Of a stretch of 64,000 nt of DNA, positions 39,141 through 54,029 are shown one piece after another. The notes under the pieces are model-generated. The model saw only the letters and a program-made list of their open reading frames with translations, searched no databases and had not been told where the DNA came from. Where the stretch lies: positions 1,364,001 through 1,428,000 of the forward strand of contig JAJKFH010000052.1 of NCBI GenBank assembly GCA_023333565.1, read 5' to 3'. The stretch comes from Puffinus mauretanicus. Taxonomy: Eukaryota; Chordata; Aves; Procellariiformes; Procellariidae. Position numbers and translations under genes: made by a program. Every line of letters begins with the position of its first letter. Within the stretch, counting starts at the first letter, position 1.

Positions 39141-41724
39141 GCTGGAAAAGGAACTGTTAACTTTATAGCAGTGAAAGACATTATTTGCAAGAGTCAGGTT
39201 GGTGATAGTGAGCAAAACAGAACATTAAGATGTTAAAGTTGCAACAAAACCTCAATTCTTTAGCAAAATATCATCTATGCGTGACAGAGGAACAAAGTTG
39301 TTATGAAGCTGGAAGCCTATAAAGTGGTGACTGATGGCTTCATTGTGTTTGGGACAATTTCAGAAAGCAATTCCTCAATACTTGCTGGAAGAACAGTTTT
39401 TCCACTCTTCCTTAGGCTGGGAGCCAGACTGGTCTTTCCCAGAAGTGATGAAAATAAGCAGCTTTAGCTGGAACTCTCCTGACACTTTCCAGCAAAAGGA
39501 GTCTTCCAGTACAGCCCCACCAAACAAAAGCATGATTGTTCGCAGACCCATAAAAATACTGCTTGCAGATGTCAAGTGAGCAACTTTAAAAGAGGAAACT
39601 AAGTTTTGATAGATGCCAGTCTCTGTCACCATCAGGCTGCCATCACGGTCTGATGATTCATACACAAAATGTATCAAGAAAGGCCTAGAAAGCTGTGCAT
39701 AATGTGTGATTTCCTTCCTCTTCCTCTCTGAGGGCAGCAGTTCACATGTGGCCCAACTGGCCTTTAGTCTCAGAAGGGGTGAGAGGCTAAAGAGCTGACA
39801 GAGGTGTGTATTCAGGAAAAGAAAGCATTGAAGTCTTACATTTATTTGATTTTCTGGGACTGATTGTGTTTCATGAATTGGTTCTTTCCAAATTAAACAG
39901 GGGAAACAAAGAAGTCAGAGGTTTGTCTCCCGGCCTTGGCAGAACTCTTTCATACGCATGTTGTTGCTTACAATGTACACAAGCAGCTCGCAACTTACAA
40001 GAAGCCAGGACACTAATGGGACAGAAAATCCCACACAGGCTCATTTTCATTCTCTAAAGCTGACAAATCCTATCTGCAGCAGGATGCAAATGACTGTTAT
40101 GATGCAGAGCGGAGCTGCTGCAGAATTCTTACCTCCAAACCCAGGCCAAACTGCAAATCCCCGTGCAAACACACCCTTGTGGTTTTATTACCTGCTAAAG
40201 AGCTACTTTCTCCACTCTGACCTCAGGATGTCTACCTTTGTGCATAAACATGGGGAGGTCACCAGTGAACATCAAGGCCTTCTCCCAGGAGCCTGCGGAG
40301 GTGAGCAGGCACACTTGCTTGGCAAACCAATTCTGCAGCTGACTTCCCGGTCCCCATCCAGAACTGCACTGCCTCAAATTATAGTTAAAGACAGTAGCGG
40401 TACAAAGGAACCACAGGGTCCTGCAACAACATTAATGTTAACAGCTCTGGAGTTACTGAAAAGCCACTGGGATAGGAGTTGGTTGCACCCTCTCATGCTC
40501 CCCTGTCGGCCTCCCTTCCTCACATGTCCTCAGACTGCCTGAGAGACTAGAATTTTTGCCCCTTCAGCTGGTCTCAATACAGCCTAACAATACCTTTTGA
40601 AGAAAGCCAGTATTATAACCATTGCAACTACTGAAAAATTAAGTTTTACTCCAGTAAGTAAAGCTTGTAGGAGTCAGGAATACACTCCAGGATCTGGTCC
40701 TATGGCAGCTGACACCAAGCACATCAGATGGAGAATAGTAGACATCTGCTAACACCAGGATGCTGTATTTTTGGCCACATTTCTCTTGTTTTCAAGCAAT
40801 TTCTGCAGTTATAGGGCAGGTGGCACCTTGAAGCTTGACAACACAGAGTTCACCATTTTTTCAGAACTATGGGCCAAGGGGACATACCTGGAAAGCAGCA
40901 GCTCCCTCACTTTCCATCGAAGAGGCTATTTCCATTTCATACCAGGTGAGCAATAGCGTGTGTCACCCAGCAGAGAGCACTGCAGACCCAGAAAGGGTTC
41001 TGGTCTGGGGAGAAGACGAATTCTCACAAATTGATCATAACAATTTTTAACTGGATTTTTTTTTTTTAAGGGGATTTCTTCTCCTTCCTTCCTCATGCCT
41101 TTTTTTCCCAGCAAATGAATACAGCAACAAGTCAAACCAATCCCAGCTTTTCAGGAGAAGTTGAGCAGATCACAACCAAGGTCACATGTGAAAGTAAAAA
41201 CTCATCAGGAAACACACAGGGTCAGAGCTGGGTGTGGGGCTGCCAGCCCCACTCATCTGAAGTGTGAGGGTCAATATAAAATGCTGAGCCTTAAAAGAGC
41301 TCTTTAGAGAGCGTGTGGCCTTAAAAATAACGTGATCCATGTACCTTGGTACCTCTTGATTTTGGTACAGAAATAATTAGAGATCATGTTCTCAAACATT
41401 TCTCTAGAAATATAACAAAATTTTGCTCCTCGTGCTTTGAGATGAGATTCAGCTCAGATAATTTTGCTCTGGAAATTGAGCTTTTAAGAGCATCGATACT
41501 TGGTGTAAAATCACAAGACTAATGTTTTGAAAGAGCAGAGGAAATCAAGCCAGCAGCAAAGCTACATCTGTGATGAATGAAGTAAAATCTCTAGAGTGGT
41601 TCCTGTAGACTGACTTTAAAGAACTGTATTTACATTTGATATTTGTTCTGAGGTGCAAGATAGGCATGTGCCAAAGGTACTGTCTTACCACTTCAGGGAG
41701 GAAAATCAAATTCTGAGGTTGGCC

Positions 41725-41800
41725 ACGGTTTTCCTTGGACTCTCTTTCTGTGCCTCATTTATTTACCTATAAGTGAGGGATTAAGTTTTCTGTTCACAGC
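41725..41800 (+). repeat. Possible MIR fragment
   Basis: CTCTCTTTCTGTGCCTCATT followed by TATTTACCTATAAGTGAGGG resembles the MIR 'ctctctgtgcctcagtttacccatctgtaaaatgggg' segment only. Confidence 0.45.
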
Positions 41801-44800
41801 TTTGTCTCTTGTCTGTTTAACTTAGGAATTCTTTGGACTAGAGAGACTTGTTTATTAAAGGCTTGGATGCTACTGTATTGCACAAATGAAGATAATTCAA
41901 ACATTTACAGATTTCCATAAACATTCTGAATGCTATTATCCTTACAGTTCTCCGTATATGCTACTGACTTACATTTTGATTAAAGTAGGATTTCAGATAA
42001 TTGGTTTCTCAAAATACTGGTTTATTTCTGAATAATAAGCACTTAATAACATCTGCTGTTGAAGCCAAGAACTGTTATAGATTTAAGAAAAAAACTAGAC
42101 TGAAAAAACCCTCAACACCACATTTCTTATGAATTACTAGACAGAACTGATACTAAAAAGAGGAAACCATTCTCTACACATCACATTGCACAAAACATCC
42201 TCCCAGCTGAATATAAGAATCTCTGTTGAGGGGAATCTGGGGTCTGGTGCTGGCTTAGATTTCTTGGGCAAAGAAATTCGTAGGAAAAGGGTAATTTAAG
42301 AAGTTCTACATCCACACAGATGGACATCTTGAATTAATTTCTTTTGGAGTCTGTTGCCAAAAGAGCTCATGATCTGGCCTGCGTACCGTTCTGTGGACAG
42401 TAGCAGTTTTGTTTAAATCAAGTCCTCCAGGTCTGATTATGCAGATTAGCTGCAAAGAGACCCTTCCTCACCAATACAAGGCTGTCTGTGCAATGTGTAT
42501 TCCACTGCAGCAGTGAGTATTAAGCCAGGGCAGGTCGTTTTCTGATATTTAGTGGCTCAAGCCTTTATCACAAGAGAGTCACATCAGAAGATGCAACACT
42601 TGTCTTAGCTGAATGCCGTCTTGGCAGCTCTTCACAAACACAAACCTGTAAGCAGGTCAGTCCACTTCCAGCTTCTCTAATGTCTCATGAGCCAGTGGAC
42701 ACAGTAGATAATAAACCTTGTGAAGCCAAGTGGTCTTTGTACCTTCCCCTGGGACACCACAGTAAATGCCCACACAGTTGCTGCCTCTCTGGAAACAAGA
42801 TCACAAAACACGTACCGAGCTTTTCCCAGGCTCAGGAAATAAACCTTGGTGGTCAGCTGGGCGCCACCATGTTTGGATTACACACAGACACACATGGGTG
42901 GAGGCACTCATCCCCACATCAATCCGTGTTATGGCACAATCAATATATCAGACTTCCCTTTCTTTATTGCAAGTCTTTCTTCGCTATGAATATGACTCAT
43001 TAGGACCTGGTCATGCGTTGATCAGATTACTGTCATTATGTTCTCTGTTTAGCTAGATTTTCATTCACAATGTTGTGTTGGAGTATAGTCAGGAGAGGAT
43101 TCTCTAGGCAGTAAATCAAACTCACCTAGGATAGCACTGAGATCAGAGAAATGTCATTAGCAAATTGCAGGCCAGATTTAGTGCTGATTGATAGCAACAA
43201 CAGAAAAAATGTGCCACCCACCTAATTCTTGTTTGTTCTCCTGAGTGTGCTAATTGCAGCTGCTTTACTTGATTAGTAGGACTGACTGAGCAGCGCTTTT
43301 GGAATCGGTGTCAAGAAAATCACTTGGCACATTAGAAACCTCCCTTTGATGCCAGGTGGCCTACAGCCTTTCTAGGATGTCTTGCTGTTTTGCAGACGTG
43401 TTGCTGAGGTCTATAGGCATGGGGTAGTTTCTCAGCTGCCCCCGTTCCTGGAGGGATCCTTACTTTATAAATGCCAATGACCTAACAAAAACCAGAACAG
43501 CTCTCTGGACTGGGACAGCAGCAGACAGATATCTCAGTCTTGTGACATGTCACATCAGGATCAAAGTTCTTCCCAAACTAAGTCTTCTCACTACTGTTAT
43601 CTGCAGTGGACCTTGGATTTTTTTTGCTTTCCCCTGATGCAATTAAGGTGAAGCAATATTTCTTTTTTAAGTCTTTCCTCTGGACGTGTTTCTTCTGCTG
43701 TGACCACAAGGAGCTAGTCAATAATTAATAGTACCATCAAAACATACCCTAATGGCTCCTGTGCAGGTGCACAGGAAGATACGCTGCTAATAGCATACAT
43801 CAATGTATTTTTTCCATATAATTTCATTTTAATTTTTCCATCCTGGTATTTATTCTGGTACAAGATGCTTTTTTGCAATTGATGTTATATCATTTGAAAG
43901 CAGATTAAGATAGTCTTCCTAAAAAGGTGCTTGTCTTTTGGAGCAGGAGGTAACAGAGAAGGAAGTAGCATCAGTAAAATCTTAGTGGTTTAGTTATACT
44001 GGTATAATTAAAAAGGAAACATGTTTCCACAGGTCACTGACCTGATGAGCTTTTTGGTTTGCCATGAGTACATAGCACAATGGGATTTCTGTGGTCTAAC
44101 GTAATTGAAATAATAACAAAAAAGCCATAAAAAGAAGCAGAAAAAAATCACGTATTCTAATAGAGCAGTAAGTGACACCATATATACAATTTTCTTTTAT
44201 AATTCACCCTTAAAGGATATGTTTCTAATCTAGTTGCTGAATTAGTATGTAGCCATCTATCTCTTAAACTCTGACGATTATTGACAAAATAAAAAGGAAC
44301 TCAAGGCTTCTGTTGGATTGCATGGCTATTTCTCCAATTAACCTTATCTGTTGTGAACTTCTGATCTGAGTAATAAAAATGCAGTCTTAGTGAGTGATGC
44401 TTTTAAGAACAGAACAGCTATTTCTGCCCTTATGCTTTCAAGAGATTAAGGGTGAATTCAAGGTAGAGACCAGTTGGCATGCCAAAACCACTATGTTTTT
44501 CTGTAGAGTGTACAAGATTTGGAAAGATTATAGGTGGGAGAAAGCACAGATAAATGGAAGTTCAGATTTTAAAGGGGTGGAAATAAGGAAAAGCTTCCGA
44601 TGTCTGTCTTTCAGAAACACACAGTGACAGCTTTCGTCTCCAGCTTTAAATACTCCTAAACTCCTGTCTTTCATTATAATTTCTAATACGCCTCCTTGAA
44701 AATGGTAGTTTGTACCTTGCAGTGGGAGCGTAGTTCTGCACAGCATATCATAATTTATAGCAGTATAATACACATTTGTTCATGATGATGAATGGGATCC

Positions 44801-45768
44801 GTAGGGCACACTTGCATGACTAATACTATTCATTTCAGTGGGACTCAGGCCAGGTCTACTCTTTGCCAGTGCAGCCCTCAGTCAGAGTTTCTTTTCAAAG
44901 TAACAGTTCATCAATAACTCTCCCCTTGTACTTTGCAATTTCAGAACTTTCTGAGCACCAGCAATGCAACACTGCTTTTTGCCTCAGCTTTCCTGCACTC
45001 TGACTTCTTCAGCATTATACAGCTCCTATGTAGCAACTAAACTCATAGCGTGAGTGCCTAAATGTCATCCATTTGTGACCTTTCTGTGTTTTTTAAAAAA
45101 AACCTATGTATGCATTTTACCTGTACCAAGTCCCTGCGATTTTTGCCAGACTGAAAATCATGCTTACAGCTTTGCCAGTTCAGAGGACAGACTGAAAAAT
45201 GCATTTATTTTACATATGTTTTTAGAAAGTGGCTTTGAATCCCAACAGTCCTGTAGTCATTCATTTTGAGTAGTCCCAGCCCTGAATGTAAACAGACCTG
45301 CTCTTTCCCAATTCAGTTTAGATTTTGAAACCACCACAGCTTTGACATATTAGTTACTGCAGGTTTTAAATAATTTGTAATGCACAAAAATGCATTCCTT
45401 TACTGGAATCTCACTTCACGTGTTATAGCAACAAATCTTTTTTATTTTGTTTTTTAAGAGTTCAGTTTTCATAATTTCTTGACAGTAGGAATGTTACTGA
45501 ATTAGCCAGAGAGCAGATCTCCTTTTCTCTCCTAGAGATCAAATGTGAAACAGGTGCCCCAGTGTAACAACAATCAAGACCTGTTCCATATCTGCATTTA
45601 CAGTATGGACAAAGCATCTCTCAGGATGTTATTCACTGCTCACTTATGCCTTTGATGGGCTGACTTTAGCAGCTTTTGCTGGAAAATGCTGACTTCAGGG
45701 ATGGCTTGGGGAAGCTGTTAGCCCAACTTCTAAACTAATTCTGGATTTGCGCTTAGTGCAGTTTTGCA

Positions 45769-45825
45769 CTCAGAATGACTTTTTCCCCCTAGATCTCTCA
45801 GAATGACTTTTTTTCCCCTAGATCT
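45769..45825 (+). repeat. 28/29-bp tandem duplication
   Basis: Two adjacent copies (45769-45796 and 45797-45825) of CTCAGAATGACTTTTT...CCCCTAGATCT. They differ only in the lengths of the T and C runs, so the duplication is recent. Each copy contains a polypyrimidine tract followed by TAG, resembling a splice acceptor. Confidence 0.9.
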
Positions 45826-48800
45826 GTGCCTGCTCAGTGTCTTTCAGTTATGATTCATCTTCCCCACCAAGACACTCGGCAGCAGTTCAGGAAGACTTCA
45901 CAGGCATTACAGGAGATGCAGAGCTTTAGTGAATTAAATACTCTGTATTTGACTATATCTCATGAAACCCTATGTTGCTGGATGGCAGGGGAAAGAGGAA
46001 GTGTGCTTAGGACTCATTTTTGCCTTCAATTCTGTGCCTTAAACAGCAAAAATATCCCAGCAGTCTCATAACTACACACAGTCTTGTGCTTCTATCTTCC
46101 TTAGCTATCATTAGAAAGTAGCTGCCATTCTGTGTTGAGTTTAGAAACACCGGGGAAAGCAGATATACATATACAAAGTGCTGCAATGAGACGACTTCAC
46201 CTGCAGATTTTTCTACTTATATTATCTTCTTTCCATGTACACAGAGAACCATGCAGGTAGGAACCGTAGTTGGTTTTCATGCGAGTGAAAAGCCATCCTT
46301 AATTGCACAGACATAAGCTAAAGTTGTGTTGTCACTTAGACACCTGAAGGAGGGTGAAGTACTCTCCAATTAAATGAGAAAGAGTTCCTCATCTAATGTG
46401 CAGGGGGCAAATTGAGCTATCTTTAATGTTTGTGTAGTTTGTGTAGACTAAGAAGTGAGGTCAGAGAGAGATGGGATTGTGATTTCTGTCATGTAACCCC
46501 AGTCTAGCAGCGCTAAGGTAAGAGCCCATAAATAAATATTTTTCTCCTTGATGCAGCAAAGAACTCACCCGTCTAGAATAAAAGCAAGCATTCAGGATCT
46601 TCCAATCTCATGTTAGAAATAAATAATATCTGCCCCAGAACTTCTGTCTGGAATTCAACTAGTTATACAAGGCATAACCTTGCTGATAACTAATATTGTG
46701 ATAATGACTTAAACAAAGTTACTGATTACTTATCTGAAGTTTACACTGGCTTTCTTTTCATTCTAGTAAATCAATAATTAAAGCTGTTCTGAAATAGCTT
46801 ATTGCAGCTGGATTTGTGTGCTGTGTGGAGTGGTGTTTATAAAACAAAATTATCCTTCTGCAGAAGCCAGCGTCACACATAAAACCCATTTACCTTACTC
46901 AGGTGGTTCTAATCTGAAATAATTACTTGGATAAACAGTTTCTGCATGACATCTTTACCAGATTTCCCATGGGATCTTACATAACCTCTGTCCTTTATGA
47001 GAATATTGTAATATGTAAGGAAAAGAGGTCATGGGCTTCATCCACCCTATTTCTAAACTGTTCCAATGGAAGACCTCATTCAGTGTTAAAAAAATAAATC
47101 ACACAAAATACTTAGCAGTGTTATTCAGTCTCTCCCTAAGTGATTCTACTAAGATGCCGTTTTATATGAATATGGAAAATAAATATGGTTTTCTGAGCAT
47201 TTCCAGAGAAATAACTTCCTTCTGACTGAAGCGCCAGTTTTCTCTGGGACTTGCTTCTCTCTGATGCAGAGTTTCAGACAGCCACTGCAGGCCAGTTTTT
47301 CTAGGCAGAGGCTAGTCTGTCCCCTGGGCTCCCAAGGCAGGCAGTCACTGGGGACCGGTTGCAAACTGTCCCTGCATCTGTAGGCATTCCTTCTCCCTGC
47401 CCCTCATCTGAAGGCCAGACAGCATGGCCTTGTGGGGATGAAGCTAGCAGGAAGCTGTGTAGAGCTGGATTTTCAGGTGAAAATCCTCTTAGCTCCATGG
47501 TATTCATACCATGAGTATCCAACCTAATAATTTTAGTGCCTGTGTGAAAGAGACTTTGGCACTTAAAGCACAGACTTTTCCAGGGCAGCAGAATATGGGA
47601 TTTGCCTTGGAAATGAGAGGAGCACGTTGTCTGAAATGCTCCTTCCTGATTCCTCTCCGTGGTTACTCTCAATCACAGCTGCTTGTTAAGGGCTGGGCTG
47701 TAATAACATCTGTCTGCCCAGCTTGCTGCAGCCCTCACTGCACTGGCCAGGGCTCACCCGCAAAGCAGAGAGCAGTCTGCTCAGCGCTGGTCTCTTTCTG
47801 GAAGGTGGGACAGGGGCTTTATTGTTAGCTCACATTGCCTTTTTTTTTTCCTTCCTCTTTTGCCTCTTTTTTCCTTCTTATCCTCCTTGTAACTGGTTGA
47901 CAGCTGTTACTTAAGAACAGCTGGGAGGGAATTGATACCAGCCTGGGATAGGTTTAATTGCAATCAAGTCCAAGTTCTGTCCTCCTGAGGAAACTCCTTC
48001 CCTACACCTTTAATCCTTCAGTTCCTTCCTCCCAGCTTTCTTTGGGGAATAGGTTTCCTGGGGAATACTCCATTTTGTGTCCTGCATGAGTGCTGCTTCT
48101 CCTCAGATAATGCTTCTGCTTCTTTGCTGACTGTGTACTGGTACCCAGCGATTCGCTAGACCAGGCTGCCTCCTGCCTGCCACAGCTCCTCTGCCTGTAA
48201 GTCATATGTGGGTTTCTTGTGCTTCTGGAAATGTTAATATCAAAGTTATAACAGCAGCTTCAGTCCTCAAAGTTTGTGCTGCTCAGGCATCCAGGTCTGT
48301 CAGAAGCTGCTGCTATAAGCAAATGGAAAGGAGGGTAAATATGCACTGATCAAAAATGAGCCTTTTACTGTTAGATTCCCAAAAGAGTATTAGACATCTC
48401 TCTGCAAAGTACGACTGGTTATCACTCAAAGGCCCCTAAGCCTTGTGGTGCTGCAGGGAACATGAGCAGCTTTGTAACTCATCTGTCATGACACTTCTCA
48501 ACCAGGTTTAATGTTCTCAGGTCACAATGCCACACAGCTGCTGTTTCAGTTAGTCTCAGCTAATGAGGTGTGTCTTCCCTGATACACTAGCATGAGCTTC
48601 AGGGGTAGCTTGAGTTAGTCATGTAGTGATAGTCTAGAAAAATCCTCAGGGGTACCCCTCCTTCCTACAGCTGCAGGTATAAACATCTCTAACATTTAGG
48701 CATATCTGGATCGAGCAGTTAAACACTAGCTAAGCTGCTTGGGATGCAGTGTCCCTCTTCCTCTACCAGAAGAGGTACTGTGCTTTGAGAAATTATTTCT

Positions 48801-51800
48801 CTATCTCTGGGAGAAGCTGCATGTCTGGCCTTATTGCTGGGCTCAGGTTTGTGCAGTGGTCAGAACTGGAAACTCCTAGAGGATGTTGGGGATGAATCGG
48901 TCGTAAGCCTCACCTTGTGGTATCCCACCATATCAGGCAGAGGCTTGTAAATGTTTTAAATTATTTAAATTATTATGGATACCCTCATTAATGAAGTAAG
49001 CTTGTGTACTTTGTCTAAAATTATCATTTATGTCCTGGGAAAAAGGTTATAACAAACAGAAGAACTGATGCAGGCAGAGCTAGCCAAAGCAGGCTGAGAC
49101 TTTGTGGAGGTAGTTTCCTTTTGGAATAACTGGGACACAGTGTTCAGAAGGGGGAGAAACAGGTATGTTGTTTTCTTCCTCCACTTCCATAAATCACAAC
49201 TTTTAGTGAACACAACCTGAGATGACCCTTCATTAAGTCTGTCCTGCAAGACTCCGCATTTAAGTCACACTTGCTAATTCCAGGACTGGAACTGTGATCT
49301 TGCAGAAATACACACTTGGCAAGCCTAACTTTTAGCTCAGTTTACGGAGGTGCTTAAGCAAGCATGTTTCCAGCTCACACATGCTTATGATACTTCCATG
49401 GCTTTTGAGAAAGCTCTGTAAGCATTTGTCTGGTAGCACAAACCATGTCTTAAAAGCTCGGCCTTGAATGCTGTGCTGACAAGCATGGCAAAATGAAAAG
49501 CATTAACTGTATGCTGTAGACAAAGAGGGACAGGTAAATATAAAATAGAGTCAGTAGCAGGCCAGTCTCCACCAGTGTACCCTTTGTTTATACAGAAAAC
49601 AAACAGGATTACAATATCTATCTCAGTTATTTTTTTGTTTGTATCTGTGGTAGCCACAAGAAGCTCTGGTTATAGACCAAGACCCAAGTGTGCTAGCTGT
49701 GATATGAACATGGGGTGGGGAAGAAATCCAGAGACGATACAGCTTGAAAAGCAAAGTGTTTTCAAACAAACAAACAAAATCTCTCTCAAAATTGGCAACT
49801 TGAAAGGAAATTTATTCTGGATCATCTTGGACTCCTGATCACCTTTTCTTAATTTTCCTACAACTCTGTGTAGTGCCTAGTGCAACAGAGCCATCATTCT
49901 TGCCTGTGCTTCAGAGGTTATGAGGCTTTACTGTGCTCAGGCACAGAGGAATGGAGCAGATCAGTGAATACTCCATGTAGTCCAACATCCTGCCCCCAAT
50001 AGAAACATCTGTTCTGTATTGCTGCCTGGGATTAATAAACAATAACAATAAAAACCAAGAACCACTCAACCTTTCTAATACCAGTGCCCAGCCACAGAGT
50101 AGATGACCAAATTCCTCCTCAGTGAATCAGAAATTTCCACTTTCCTCTTGCCTATTTTGACTACCTCTGTCTATTGCTTTTGTGTCGTTAACATGCTTTC
50201 CTTTTTAAAAGCTTCTGACCCAGTGATTCTCAATTATTTATTTGTGTCTTTCTGTCTTCCCTTGCTTGATATTTCTGCTGTCAGGAAATTTTGCAAGCTG
50301 TTGCAACATCCCTCTTTCCTGTTAATTGTCTTTGCTGCCTACCGTGGTGAGGCTGTGCTGCAATAGCTGGATAACGCAGGCAGCGTGTCAGCGTATTGCA
50401 GGACTAGCTCTGCTTCCGGCTCCCTCGACTCTGTTCCTGTCAACTTTATTGACTTTAATACCCAGAGCACGCTTCAGTAGAGGATTGCAAAAGGATTTAT
50501 AGACATTAATTACACTCACCACAGAAATATTCACCACGCAGAATATGTTTCTAGACGGCTGTGAACAGATCTAAAACCAGTTCTGCTCAGCCCCGGCTGA
50601 ACAGGACACCAAAGGTGCTACTTTGCTCAGTTCAATTTTTCTCTTCATGAGCTGTTTTTAACTAGGCCAGCCTATTGACAGCATGCTAACAATAGCAAAG
50701 CATGCTTTAGTCTACAAACCTCTTCCACCCATCTTAATAACATTCTGGAGGTGCAGTTTATTCCCTTCACTCCTGACTGAATACTCAGTGGTAATGGCCT
50801 TGGCAAATTTTCTGCACGTTGTTCCAAGGTTGTAGAATAATTATTTCCTTCATCAGGCAAAACTGTTAAGTACATGCTTTAAAATCACAGCTGGTTGCTA
50901 TTCTTCACTCATGTCTGCATTCAAGTTGGGATGAGATGTTCTGGGGGGCACAGGACTTGCCAGTTCTTCCTTCAACTAGAAAATATATGAGAAGCCTTGT
51001 CTTAATGATACATATATTTTAGAACAAAAAGAGGGAAATACTTGGTTCAATTTCTGAGTGGGTCATTAAGTAGCATGGCAACACATACACTTTCTATTTC
51101 CTTGCAAGCTGGGTTTTAATTCCTGAGGAAGTTCTGTCTTGTTGGCTTTGTTCTGTAGTACTCCTTGGAAAGTGGAAAGTTGATTTATCGTGTTTGGAAA
51201 CAGTGTTTGGGGAAATCGTCCTGGAAGGTAGGCATGGGTGTCTGGGCTGAACTTTCTAGAAGAGGATTGCTTGCTTGCTATTGGCAGTTGTCTCCCTTCT
51301 TTTGTATATGTGCAAATAAAATAAGTTACATTGAAAAGAGACTGAAATACCACATTACTTCTCTTTCACTGAATCTGACGTGCAAGTGTTGCCACTGGAC
51401 AGTGGTGTAGCAATATGGATACAGAGCATCAGGGATATTTATAGTCTTTTCAGGCTAAGGCCTGCTGGGCTGTACTCAATAAGAGTTCTTTCTGCCTTGT
51501 CAATAGACTTTTTGTATTTCACGCAAGAAAACAAGGACATGATCAGAAAATACATCTGCCAGTGAGACCAAGGTGTTGAAGTAGAAAAGTGCCTTTGCAA
51601 TTCCAAAGCATTCTGGGCTCTTAGAATGCTAATAGCATGCCTGGAAATGAAAGAATTTATTTCATTATACTTATTTTATATAGTAGCTAAGCTGGTGGAA
51701 GCCAAGAAGGCATTTAGCATTGTCCATGCAAAAAGTAAAAAGATGCATTACTTGATCAAATGGGGTTGGATGGAACCTCCTTTCCATTTTTGACAGATAT

Positions 51801-53054
51801 GCAGGAGTTGCACATCTTCCTTCCCTACTAACTTCAATCTATGATTTGCTGTGTGGGAAGTTCATGCAAAGGGAGTGAGTTACCAACGGTTGCAAAGCCA
51901 CATGTCATGGTCACTAGACAATTTTAATTACACTGGGCATTTGATTGGGCTGTGATGATTCAGCATCTGGCCTTGTCCAGACTGACCTTGTCCTCTTGTC
52001 CAAATAAACAATATAATAGAGAAAAACTAAACGTACTTGCTTTAACAGATTTGTGCAAACAGGGTGTCATCAAAAGGATGCCTTCTCTGCACAGCACCCT
52101 TGCCAGCTTGTTCAGTGGGATGACTTGAGTCTGATAGTTCTGGAGAGCTTTTGCCACTAGTCTATCGGCAGTAATGAAAAACAATTCTCGCCAGTCCTCT
52201 GTTTTCCAGTTTCACCTCTCCTCCCCTGTGCTCTTCACCATTCCACTGTAGGACCAGTGCTGGAGCTGCTGCAAAGGTCTGCTCTTTGTAGGGAGGCACT
52301 ACTGGGATGGAAAGAGCATGGAAACTGGTCTACCATTTGTTGGAGTGAGGGAGAGGAGAACAGTGCTTCTGCCCAGGTGTGAGGCTTCTTCTTGCTCTGT
52401 CTCCCACCCATCGTCATGAGGATGGAAGTGCCAGCTGCTTCCCTGGGGCTTGGCACAGGAGTTACTTCTCATTCCTGAGCAAAAGTTTCTGTGCTCGGAG
52501 AGGATCTGCAGCCCTCCTCATACCTGTCACCCCCCCAGGAACTGGGGGAGTTGGCAAATCTGTAGCAGAGCTAATTTGTAGCAAAAAACATGTAGCTAAT
52601 TTGTAACAATTTGTAACAAGCCTGGTGAGGAAAAGAATTTGGGTCTCCTGATTGCAAGTTGGAAAATCCCTACCTGCTACATCATATGAGTTATGTAATA
52701 CTTGAGATGACACAGAAGGGTTTACCAAAACAGTACTCTGGAAGAGCAAAGGAGTAAGAGCTAAGTTCATCGTATGCAGTTTTACAACCTGTGGCAACCA
52801 CAGATGTATGTTGCAGTCAGAACTCCATTTCCACATTCTGCACCATGCAGGAGCTGGGGAACACTTACATCGCATATGCTTTTGACCTTTGCCCATATAA
52901 TAGGTTTGAAGATCTTGCTGTAGCTCCCCACAGTAAGTTTCACCCAGATTAGGGTTCTGTGGTCCTGAAAAGGAAAACTATACAGAGTAGCAGATTCCCA
53001 CTAGAATTCTTGCATGCAGATAGTGTTGATAAATCAGTCACCAGATGCAATATC

Positions 53055-54029
53055 AGGAAACTTTTATACAAGTCTTTAATAAAAAAATTCAACAAAAATA
53101 TATATATAATCAGGCATTTTATGCAATGCATACATTCTTTATATCTGCAGGTACAGATAAATAACAGAAGGCAAAACCAAGTATTTTGCTTATCTTTGGC
53201 CATTAACCAATAATCACCCCCGAAGAGATATTATAGGGTTAAGAATAAACTGAGTCTGTAAATATCTCTCATTACAGACAAAGTATCAGGCAATAATACA
53301 GTAGTTAGATTTTTAGAAATGTAAGGAAATATTTCTTTAACACTGCCCAATACTGAAATTTAACCTGGTTTGCTGCTATGGAACTTAAGGCCGCCTTTAG
53401 TTGACACACAGGCAACATTCCTGGGTTTATATTAGATATACTCCAACCCTTACCTTAACCTACTTCCCTTCACCATACATTGCTCTAAAAAGCCAAGCTA
53501 TATCCTCTTCATGAAATAAACTAACATGAATTCTTATCTGTGGATCAGTTTCCTGAACCCCAATCAATGTACATACATACAGAGCAGTTAAGCTTCCTTA
53601 AGTCAATATTTTTTCTAACTCAGTGTCCCAGAATAATAGCTATCCTTCCACTTTACAGCACAGATGCATCTGATGGCTCTACCAAAGCAATATATACATG
53701 ATACACATTAAAAATCATAAAAGCAGTTTTAAAGGTACATTGATAACATGTAGCAGCTTATGTCTATATATGTACATGTTTTCACAGTTATATTTTAGAA
53801 AATTGAGAACACCAGGAATAGTTCTACTGTGTTTTCTATAAATATTAAAAATTTACCTGTCAGGCATTTTGACAAAATAGTATCTAGGTTATCACTTTAA
53901 ATAGCTCTTGAAAATCTGTAGAGTTTTAAGCTTAAAGGCTGTAAAGTTTGAGGATTCTTTAAAGTATTCAGCTAGTTTCAGCAGCTGGGCCACCTGCCAG
54001 TTTGATTTTTTTTTTTTTTTTTTTTAAAT
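53055..54029 (-). other. WSB1: WSB1 3' UTR with candidate poly(A) signal
   Basis: AT-rich non-coding sequence after the stop. The only convincing poly(A) signal seen on the minus strand is ATTAAA at 53080-53075, followed by a GT-rich stretch near 53040. Cleavage near 53055 would give a UTR of about 975 nt. A 20-base A run on the mRNA strand (54025-54006) begins shortly after the stop. The end is inferred; no transcript evidence is available. Confidence 0.5.
54006..54025 (-). repeat. A20 homopolymer in the WSB1 3' UTR
   Basis: Uninterrupted run of 20 T on the plus strand, hence A20 in the WSB1 mRNA, starting 5 nt after the stop codon. Confidence 0.95.

Larger units (their letters stand above)
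34300..53054. other. Intergenic region, WSB1-proximal half
   Basis: About 18.7 kb without a supportable gene. It contains an AT microsatellite, MIR-like relics (37165, 39015, 41725), a 28-bp tandem duplication (45769) and a small imperfect repeat (52565-52620). A 194-codon open frame at 39958-40542 has no recognised domain. Confidence 0.75.
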
